From an uncultured Sphingomonadaceae bacterium (GTDB lineage: Bacteria; Pseudomonadota; Alphaproteobacteria; Sphingomonadales; Sphingomonadaceae), in contig CANLCX010000004.1 in the NCBI GenBank assembly GCA_947489315.1, positions 124,001 to 188,000 of the forward strand: a stretch of DNA of 64,000 bases, written 5' to 3'. How positions within the stretch are numbered: the stretch's first letter is position 1; each line of letters opens with the position of its first letter. Below, in pieces: positions 58,430 to 64,000 of this stretch. The position numbers and the translations under genes were made by a program. Under the pieces are notes generated by a model. It was not told where the DNA came from. It ran no database searches and saw nothing but the letters and a program-made list of their open reading frames with translations.

Positions 58430-59377
58430 CTAACCAACCTTAGCGCGCGCGCCAAAGCGGCCATGGGTGGTATATTTTTCCATCCACCCGCGGGCGACAC
58501 TTGCCAGCGATGTTGGCGTAACGCCAAATGCTTCCAGCCCTGCTTGACCTTCTGCGACCACATTATCCTTCTGTAGCATCTTATATTGATCGGAGGTAAT
58601 TGGCGCGCCCGGCAAAAAGCCGGTGCAGGTCGCCATAAGCTTTGCAGCAAAATTGGGAATTTCAATAAAGCCGCGATCGCGTTTCGTCATTTTTGCAATC
58701 CGGCGGTTCAGGTTGCCCATTGAGATGACTTCTGGTCCGCCTAGCTCAAAAACCCGTCCGGCATATTGCGCTGGATTTTCCAGTGCCGCTGCCACGGTCT
58801 GCGCTACATCACCGACAAATACCGGTTGGAATTTGGTGTCACTGCCGATTATTGGCACGATCGGCAGCATCGTTATCATTGCGGCAAAGCGATTGATAAA
58901 CTGGTCTTCGCGGCCAAACACGATAGAAGGTCGCAGGATGATGGCGCTTGGAAACGCGCCGAGTACCGCTTCTTCAGCCTCGCCCTTGCTGCGTCCGTAA
59001 TTTGATGGTGATCCGGTATCTGCGCCGATGGCCGACATTTGCACAAGTGTCGCGCATCCGGCTTCGGCTGATGCTTCGGCAACATTGCGTGCACCGGTGA
59101 CATGCACAGTGTCGAAATCGCCGTCCAATATGCCGACCAAGTTGATGACCGCGTCACACCCATGCACAGCGCGCGCCACGCTGTCTTTTTTGGTCACATC
59201 GGCGCTAGCAAACTGGGTCTGGCCCAAATTACCAAGCGGTTTGATATGCATCGCGTTTTTCGGATTACGCTCGGCAATCCGCACCCGGGCACCGCGCGAC
59301 AAAAGCTGCTGCGATATATAGCGACCCAAAAAGCCGCCACCGCCAAAAATGCAAACCAATTGTCCGTCGAGCGTCAT
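58430..59377 (-). CDS. NDUFA9-like NAD(P)-binding protein
   Basis: A 315-residue Rossmann-fold protein of the atypical SDR (NDUFA9) family. The opening QLVCIFGGGGFLGRYISQQLLSRG has the GxxGxxG motif, followed by DAVINLVGILDGDFDTVHVTGARNVAEAS and RPSIVFGREDQFINRFA. Mitochondrial NDUFA9 is a complex I accessory subunit; alphaproteobacterial members are common but have no proven function. No nuo genes are in the window. The catalytic Tyr-x-x-x-Lys is YGRSK, so enzymatic activity remains possible. Confidence 0.88.
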   Translation of the reverse strand: MTLDGQLVCIFGGGGFLGRYISQQLLSRGARVRIAERNPKNAMHIKPLGNLGQTQFASADVTKKDSVARAVHGCDAVINLVGILDGDFDTVHVTGARNVAEASAEAGCATLVQMSAIGADTGSPSNYGRSKGEAEEAVLGAFPSAIILRPSIVFGREDQFINRFAAMITMLPIVPIIGSDTKFQPVFVGDVAQTVAAALENPAQYAGRVFELGGPEVISMGNLNRRIAKMTKRDRGFIEIPNFAAKLMATCTGFLPGAPITSDQYKMLQKDNVVAEGQAGLEAFGVTPTSLASVARGWMEKYTTHGRFGARAKVG

Positions 59378-59619
59378 AGTCCAATGTCCATTTCTTAACC
59401 GCGAGTTGCAAGATATTCTCTCGCCGCGCTATTGCCCGACCGGCAAGCCGCGCGCAATATCCGAATCCACTTTATTGCCAACCAGATGATAGCATATATT
59501 CGGCATCAGTGCGCTCTTGGACATCAGATCACCGATTCAGGCATTAATATTCAAAAGGCTGTGGCGGTTCGGATCCTCTTGCGCACCCAATATTATCAAA
59601 TATTTTACGCGTCGTCTCG

Positions 59620-61104
59620 CTATTCAGCGGGGACCATGATCTTTTCTGTTGCAACGCCTTTTTGTCCCGTCCGCCAAAGCAGTAAACTGACTATCACCAA
59701 AACAATCAAGCTGATGGACACAGGCAAGCCAGCATAGCTTATTACGGCTTCTTGATAGCGTGCGAAATAGATAGTGAGCGTGCTGGCGAGCAGTATAGCA
59801 TTCGCCAACAGCAACCGCGATTTGATCTCCATGCGGCCAACGCGCCCACCATATGCAATTGTGGAAACAAGCGATAACCAAAACACGGCGACAAGCCCCG
59901 ATGCTGGAACAACGTCGAATAGCGCGACCAGCAATGTTAGAGCCAATGCTGCCGGTGTACCCCAGATGATGGCGGTCCAGGCTCCTTCCAGGCTTGGGGC
60001 TGGATTGCCTTTCTCGTGACGCTTGATGAAATAGATTTTTAGCCCGGAAGCCACGATGACGCAAAGGCCGGTACCAAAGAGCAGATATGCCAGTTTGACC
60101 GGCAGTCCGCCCCAATTTCCGAAGTGCACGTTATAGACCGAGCCGATTATTTGCTGCCCGAGGGTGCCGTCCGAAATGCCCACATTCCCGGTATAGCTGC
60201 CCTTCGCGTCATATGTATAATAATCACCAAAGATCAATCGATCGTTATGTTCGGCCACTATCTGTGAATTTTGCCCGGCGGTTCCCGGGTCGTGCATTAT
60301 GTAATATGTTGGATCGAGTGCAGGATATGTTTTTTCAATATGTTCAATAGGGATCGCAATCGGTGCGATATTTGCGGGCGCAGCATTGGCCTTTGGTTCA
60401 CTGCCGAATATGGGTGCAAAAACTTCTTGCGTATCGCCGTCAAATCCAGCCGCCGCGATGACGAAGGCGAGAACGCTCGCAACGCCCAATATCGAACCGG
60501 TTAGCGCGTTGGAAAGATGGAAAGGCATTGTCCAAACGCTCAGCCTGTTGTGAAGATCAACGGTTGTCAGTCGCCCTGCGCCGCGGCGGAAAGTAAAGGC
60601 GTCGCGGAAAATACGCGGATGCGCTAGCACTCCGGACATGGAAAGACCGATTAGCATGATACCTAAGGCGCCGACGATCGTTAGGCCCAAAGTCTGTGGC
60701 ATATGTAGATAGTAATGTAGATCGAGCAAAAACTGTGTCCAAGGAAATGCTTCCTCGGCCACAATTTCACCATTCTCATCGGCAAAAAAGGCTTTGGTGT
60801 CTGTCGTGATCACGGTTCTAGGCAAGTCGGGGCGTGGGAAGGTTATATACAGATGGGTTGTAGGCGTTTCCTCACTATTGAAGACGGAATAGGCCGCGCG
60901 CTCAGCCGCCTCTGCGCCGATAGTTTGCATTTCCGGCGCATTGGGTTGCTCCCACCGCTGAAGCTCATGATTAAACACAGACAAAGTGCCGGTTACCGCC
61001 AAAATATATATTAATCCGCCAAAAATAATGGCGAGCAAGCTATGAGCCTCCAACGACCGCATGACGCGTAATGCTGATTTTTTTGGCTCGGCCTTATCCT
61101 TCAT
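59620..61104 (-). CDS. PepSY-associated TM-helix protein
   Basis: A 494-residue inner-membrane protein. The first helix AHSLLAIIFGGLIYILAVTG ends in VFNHELQRWEQP; the next region is a periplasmic domain with the conserved HYYLHMP and GLHNRLSVW-type segments (TTVDLHNRLSVWTMPFHL), both supplying His that may bind haem; the C-terminus has four helices. PepSY_TM proteins sit beside siderophore receptors and some reduce ferric siderophores. It follows the receptor and a small membrane protein, in a Fur-type unit. The ATG at 61104 has GGAG upstream. Confidence 0.9.
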   Translation of the reverse strand: MKDKAEPKKSALRVMRSLEAHSLLAIIFGGLIYILAVTGTLSVFNHELQRWEQPNAPEMQTIGAEAAERAAYSVFNSEETPTTHLYITFPRPDLPRTVITTDTKAFFADENGEIVAEEAFPWTQFLLDLHYYLHMPQTLGLTIVGALGIMLIGLSMSGVLAHPRIFRDAFTFRRGAGRLTTVDLHNRLSVWTMPFHLSNALTGSILGVASVLAFVIAAAGFDGDTQEVFAPIFGSEPKANAAPANIAPIAIPIEHIEKTYPALDPTYYIMHDPGTAGQNSQIVAEHNDRLIFGDYYTYDAKGSYTGNVGISDGTLGQQIIGSVYNVHFGNWGGLPVKLAYLLFGTGLCVIVASGLKIYFIKRHEKGNPAPSLEGAWTAIIWGTPAALALTLLVALFDVVPASGLVAVFWLSLVSTIAYGGRVGRMEIKSRLLLANAILLASTLTIYFARYQEAVISYAGLPVSISLIVLVIVSLLLWRTGQKGVATEKIMVPAE

Positions 61105-61114
61105 GATCTCCACC

Positions 61115-61699
61115 TTAACTTGTGAGGGCCAGAGCTGCAGCGGGACCAATTGCCAAGCCCAATATTATCAACGATTTCCGCAACATCATCCGCTGTGAAC
61201 CAAGATAAACTGCCAAACTCGCCCACAGGATTGAGAATAGGAAAGCGATCAGCGTCAAATTGGCGCTATGTTCCATCCCCAGCCAGCGCAACAGCATGAA
61301 AGAAGCGGCCGATAGGAAAACGGCAGCCAAACCCGTTATAAGAAACAGCAATATTCCATTATAAACCCGCTGCAGCCAAAGGCTTAATCTGGCTTGCGGA
61401 TGTTCGGTCGCCGGTTCACGCACCGGGCGTTTCGCTTTTCTCGTCCGTTTCGGCGTTTGTAACGCGGTCATCAAAACCGCTAATCCCCCGACAAGCACAA
61501 CAACTATTATACCCAATGCCGCCCCTTTGTCGGCGCCACTAGTATGTGACCATGCGACGATCGACAAGAGGACCAGCAGCCCACCGCCAAGGACATCAAG
61601 CCCGCTATTAAAACGCTTTTTCCAAGCTTTATGGAGCAGGAATATCCCGCCGACAGCAGCCGCGATGCCAATAAGCTGCCAAAGGGTTACCGTATCCAT
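61115..61699 (-). CDS. Multi-helix membrane protein in the iron-uptake unit
   Basis: A 194-residue protein with about six helices: LWQLIGIAAAVGGIFLL, LDVLGGGLLVLLSIVAW, GAALGIIVVVLVGGLAVLMT, YNGILLFLITGLAAVFLSAA, LTLIAFLFSILWASLAVYLG and LIILGLAIGPAAALAL. A basic loop (PKRTRKAKRPVREPATEHPQ) separates helices 3 and 4. I do not recognise a named family. It lies two bases after the receptor stop and ten bases before the PepSY gene, so it is co-transcribed and may assist siderophore reduction or uptake. Confidence 0.8.
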   Translation of the reverse strand: MDTVTLWQLIGIAAAVGGIFLLHKAWKKRFNSGLDVLGGGLLVLLSIVAWSHTSGADKGAALGIIVVVLVGGLAVLMTALQTPKRTRKAKRPVREPATEHPQARLSLWLQRVYNGILLFLITGLAAVFLSAASFMLLRWLGMEHSANLTLIAFLFSILWASLAVYLGSQRMMLRKSLIILGLAIGPAAALALTS

Positions 61700-61701
61700 G
61701 A

Positions 61702-63846
61702 TCAGAATTTATATCCGACCCGAACAACAGCTGTTCGTTCTTCACCTACAAAACAGTCGCCGCGCGCTAGGCAGGTGGCAAAATATTTCTCGTTTGTGAT
61801 ATTGCGGACGTTGAACGTGACATCCCAGCCTTCTGTCTCATAGCCCAGCAAAAAATCGCCGAGGATGTTGCCGTCCGTCACAACCCGAACGGGGCCAACG
61901 GCGCCAGTTCCATTACTTTCATTGTCGCCAACATAGCGCAGACCGAAGCCGGCTTTAAAACCTTCCAAAGCACCTGCGACAGGCTGATATTGCACCCATG
62001 CTGATGCCTGTTCTTCCGGGATTGAGGCAAAGGGAACGCCGTCCGCTGTTTCTGTATCCAAAATGCTACCGTTCAATTCGAGATACCAGTCGCCCAGTGT
62101 CGTCTGTGCTTGCATTTCAAAGCCTTTGACCGCGCCAACACCTTCTTGCTGGCTATCCGGTTGATTGATCAGCGAGGATGGATTGGGCAGATTGGATTCT
62201 TCAATATCGAAATAGGCAAATGTTATATAGGTTTGCGTTCCGGGCGGTTGATATTTTACGCCTACTTCCCATTGCTTTCCCTCCCTTGGTTTGAGTGGGT
62301 CAGCGGTTAGACCGTCGGTTCCAATTACTGGCTCAAACGATTCTGCAAAGCTGACATAGGGAGAAATGCCGCCATCAAATGCATAAAGCGCGCCCACGCT
62401 GAATGATAGGGCGTCATCCTTTTGAATGCTGCTTTCGCTCTCGGTTTTGCTGTCGTCGTAACGCAAGCCAAAATTAAGTTTGAGATCACCGATGGACATC
62501 TGGTTGTTGAGATAGAGACCATAATCGTCGGTTTTCGTATCACCGACATCAAAGAAACTAGCATCGTCGAACAACGCGGGCGGAACATTTCCATAAACGG
62601 GGTTATAGATATTGATGGCACCAAAGCTGCGCGTTGCAGGATCGCTCAGGAAAATCACCTCGTTGCCGGTTTTCACATTTTGATAGGCAACACCGCCGAA
62701 TAGTTCATGTTCAATCGGTCCGGTATTAAACGCCCAGCGGGCACGCAGATCAAAGGCGGCCTGTTTGGAAAAGGCATTGCTGCGAAAAAATGTCCGCCCA
62801 CCATCGCCGTTTGCGTCCACGCGAGGAGGACCCACCGCGCCGAGAAAATCAATATAGGATTGTCGGTAATCGACATCCGCATCTTTATATCGGAAAATGC
62901 CATCAATCGAAAAATTGCCGGTAAAGCTATGGCTGGCGAGCAGGCTTACTAAAGTAGAGTTGGTATCATAGCGGTTAAAACCCGGATCACCGAGATAAGT
63001 ATCGAGCTCCACCTTATCACCCGAACTATTTACGCAGACAGCAGCCGGTGTAATGGTAACGTCACCGCTCGCGCAGCCAGTGCCGGTTAGCGGCAAAAAT
63101 TGCTGGGCCGTATCGCTGTCACGATCGACATATTCGAGCATTGCTGTCAGGCGGGTTTGGCCATCATCATAGGTTATCGATGGCATCGCGATGATGGCAT
63201 CGTCTTGGACAAAATTAATCTGCGTGTCTGATTCCCGGTATAGCCCAACAAATCGCACGAAGAGATTATCGGCCACCTGTGCATTCAGGTCGGTCGCGGT
63301 CTGGTAGCGGTCAAATGTACCGACATCAAAGACGACTTCGCTTTGCTTATCAGGGCCGGCCAGTTTGGAAACTGCGTTCACAATGCCGCCAGGTGTGCCC
63401 TTGCCATAGAGAACTGACGCAGGCCCTTTAAGAATCTCGACCTGCTCCAGAACATAAACGTCGGAGCGGGTGTTGTTGTAAAAACCAAACAGAACTTGCT
63501 GGCCATCGCGATATTCGGCGGCATCAAAGCCGCGAACCTGCGGAAAATCTCCGCGCGTCGCAAAACCAAATGTGTCCCCGATCACACCAGGAACATAATT
63601 CAGAACATCATCAAGGGTCAGAGCGCCTTTATCGCGAAACTGTTCCTCCGTTTCGATTGTGACTGAACGTGCTGTCTCCACTATAGGTGTGGCAGATTTT
63701 AAAGCGCCAAAGTCTGATAGCTGACCCGTTACGATGATTACATCCTCATCATCAGATGCGTCATTACGATCGCCAGTGATATTCTGTGCATAGGCTGCCG
63801 AAGACATTGCCAAAGCCGATGTTATCAGGAGAAGTCTTTTTACCAT
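61702..63846 (-). CDS. TonB-dependent siderophore receptor
   Basis: A 714-residue outer-membrane barrel. A signal peptide (MVKRLLLITSALAMSSAAYA, before QN) is followed by the TonB box DVIIVTG and the plug: ETEEQFRDKGALTLDDVLNYVPGVIG, PQVRGFDAAEYRDG and VEILKGPASVLYGKGTPGGIVNAVSK. The barrel ends in VRVGYKF, with a terminal Phe. The plug pattern is that of TIGR01783-type siderophore receptors. GAGGGA lies a few bases before the ATG at 63846. A Fur box lies about 56 bases upstream. Confidence 0.96.
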   Translation of the reverse strand: MVKRLLLITSALAMSSAAYAQNITGDRNDASDDEDVIIVTGQLSDFGALKSATPIVETARSVTIETEEQFRDKGALTLDDVLNYVPGVIGDTFGFATRGDFPQVRGFDAAEYRDGQQVLFGFYNNTRSDVYVLEQVEILKGPASVLYGKGTPGGIVNAVSKLAGPDKQSEVVFDVGTFDRYQTATDLNAQVADNLFVRFVGLYRESDTQINFVQDDAIIAMPSITYDDGQTRLTAMLEYVDRDSDTAQQFLPLTGTGCASGDVTITPAAVCVNSSGDKVELDTYLGDPGFNRYDTNSTLVSLLASHSFTGNFSIDGIFRYKDADVDYRQSYIDFLGAVGPPRVDANGDGGRTFFRSNAFSKQAAFDLRARWAFNTGPIEHELFGGVAYQNVKTGNEVIFLSDPATRSFGAINIYNPVYGNVPPALFDDASFFDVGDTKTDDYGLYLNNQMSIGDLKLNFGLRYDDSKTESESSIQKDDALSFSVGALYAFDGGISPYVSFAESFEPVIGTDGLTADPLKPREGKQWEVGVKYQPPGTQTYITFAYFDIEESNLPNPSSLINQPDSQQEGVGAVKGFEMQAQTTLGDWYLELNGSILDTETADGVPFASIPEEQASAWVQYQPVAGALEGFKAGFGLRYVGDNESNGTGAVGPVRVVTDGNILGDFLLGYETEGWDVTFNVRNITNEKYFATCLARGDCFVGEERTAVVRVGYKF

Positions 63847-63901
63847 GTCGGTCCCTCTGTTCCAATTCGTAGAGCGCATAAGTGGCCGATATAAATATGT
63901 A

Positions 63902-63926
63902 AATAAGAATCATTATCATTAGCATT
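63902..63926 (-). promoter_or_regulatory. Fur box upstream of the siderophore receptor
   Basis: The sequence AATAAGAATCATTATCATTA, extended by GC, closely matches the Fur consensus, which is built from GATAAT hexamers; ATTATC-ATTAGC-ATTAAG gives three such hexamers in a row. It lies 56-80 bases from the receptor start. Iron-dependent repression of the whole three-gene unit is therefore expected. Confidence 0.85.
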
Positions 63927-63930
63927 AAGG

Positions 63931-64000
63931 CTATGATTTAGGAGGGAAAGTATTTTGAGTTGGCACGAGCCAGCATGAATCGGCGGTCGCGAAGTTCGCG
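63931..64000. other. Right edge, no gene assigned
   Basis: The last 70 bases include an AGGAGG-like sequence at about 63941-63947 and an ATG at 63975 that opens a short plus-strand frame to the window edge. It may be the start of a divergent gene, but too little is present to say. Confidence 0.3.

Noticed and set aside
1-64000. Mobile elements, prophage or genomic island
   Set aside because: No transposase, integrase, phage gene or tRNA-flanked direct repeat is seen, and gene content is of core type throughout.

Overview
The window is ordinary chromosomal DNA of an alphaproteobacterium, most likely a marine-type member of the Sphingomonadales (Sphingorhabdus/Parasphingorhabdus-like). The evidence is the gene content (secB-murJ-trpS facing timA-mltA-smr, a COQ7-type ubiquinone hydroxylase after dsbB, bactofilin, a FzlA-like GST, an NDUFA9-like protein, TonB-dependent receptor plus PepSY protein), a moderate GC content, and many sphingomonad-type secreted proteins of unknown function. 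I see no rRNA, tRNA, IS element, prophage or CRISPR array. The genus is an inference.

Layout. 1-4.9 kb: partial ygfZ-like gene, pyrC, rarD, a small membrane protein, a GNAT enzyme, a DUF1330 protein and a lipoprotein. 5.0-7.9 kb: a four-gene leftward oxidative cassette (SDR, cytochrome P450, ABM monooxygenase, SnoaL-like protein). 7.9-11 kb: murA, class II aldolase-like protein, GNAT. 11-15.4 kb: AbgT-family transporter, secreted S9 peptidase and an Lrp/AsnC regulator, possibly a peptide-use locus. 15.4-21.5 kb: trpS-murJ-secB leftward and timA-mltA-smr rightward. 21.5-27.4 kb: dapE, a GST, then engB-yidC-yidD-rnpA-rpmH and a PGPGW membrane protein. 27.5-30 kb: a COG3904-like periplasmic protein and yifB/comM. 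30.3-34.7 kb: proA-(membrane protein)-nadD-rsfS-rlmH-envC-like, with tight overlaps. 35-36.6 kb: M23 endopeptidase overlapping a bactofilin, behind a CtrA-type site. 36.8-39.9 kb: ctpA-dsbB-coq7-secreted protein. 40-46.2 kb: DUF885 peptidase-like protein, two bacterial-PH proteins, nitronate monooxygenase, lysC. 46.3-50.4 kb: ubiG-GNAT, DUF3224/FzlA-like pair, a Met-rich secreted protein, a VOC protein with a Tat/lipoprotein-like leader, GNAT. 50.4-57.3 kb: gltD-DUF2059-gltB. 57.6-59.4 kb: uppP and an NDUFA9-like protein. 59.6-63.9 kb: a three-gene iron-uptake unit behind a Fur box.

How the genes work together. Cell-envelope building dominates: murA, murJ, uppP and dapE/lysC (lipid II and diaminopimelate supply), mltA, the M23 enzyme, the EnvC-like activator, bactofilin and the FzlA-like protein (wall remodelling and division), and secB, yidC, yidD and dsbB (protein export and folding). 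A second theme is translation (trpS, engB, rsfS, rlmH, rnpA, rpmH); a third is nitrogen and amino acids (gltBD, proA, lysC, AbgT/S9/Lrp).

No wholly new multi-gene system stands out. The points most worth following are a terminator-like hairpin between the apparent rpmH promoter and rpmH, a perfect CtrA-type site and palindrome ahead of the overlapping M23/bactofilin pair, a DUF2059 secreted protein set between the two glutamate synthase subunits, a palindromic repeat pair just upstream of engB, and a possible inversion separating envC from ctpA.
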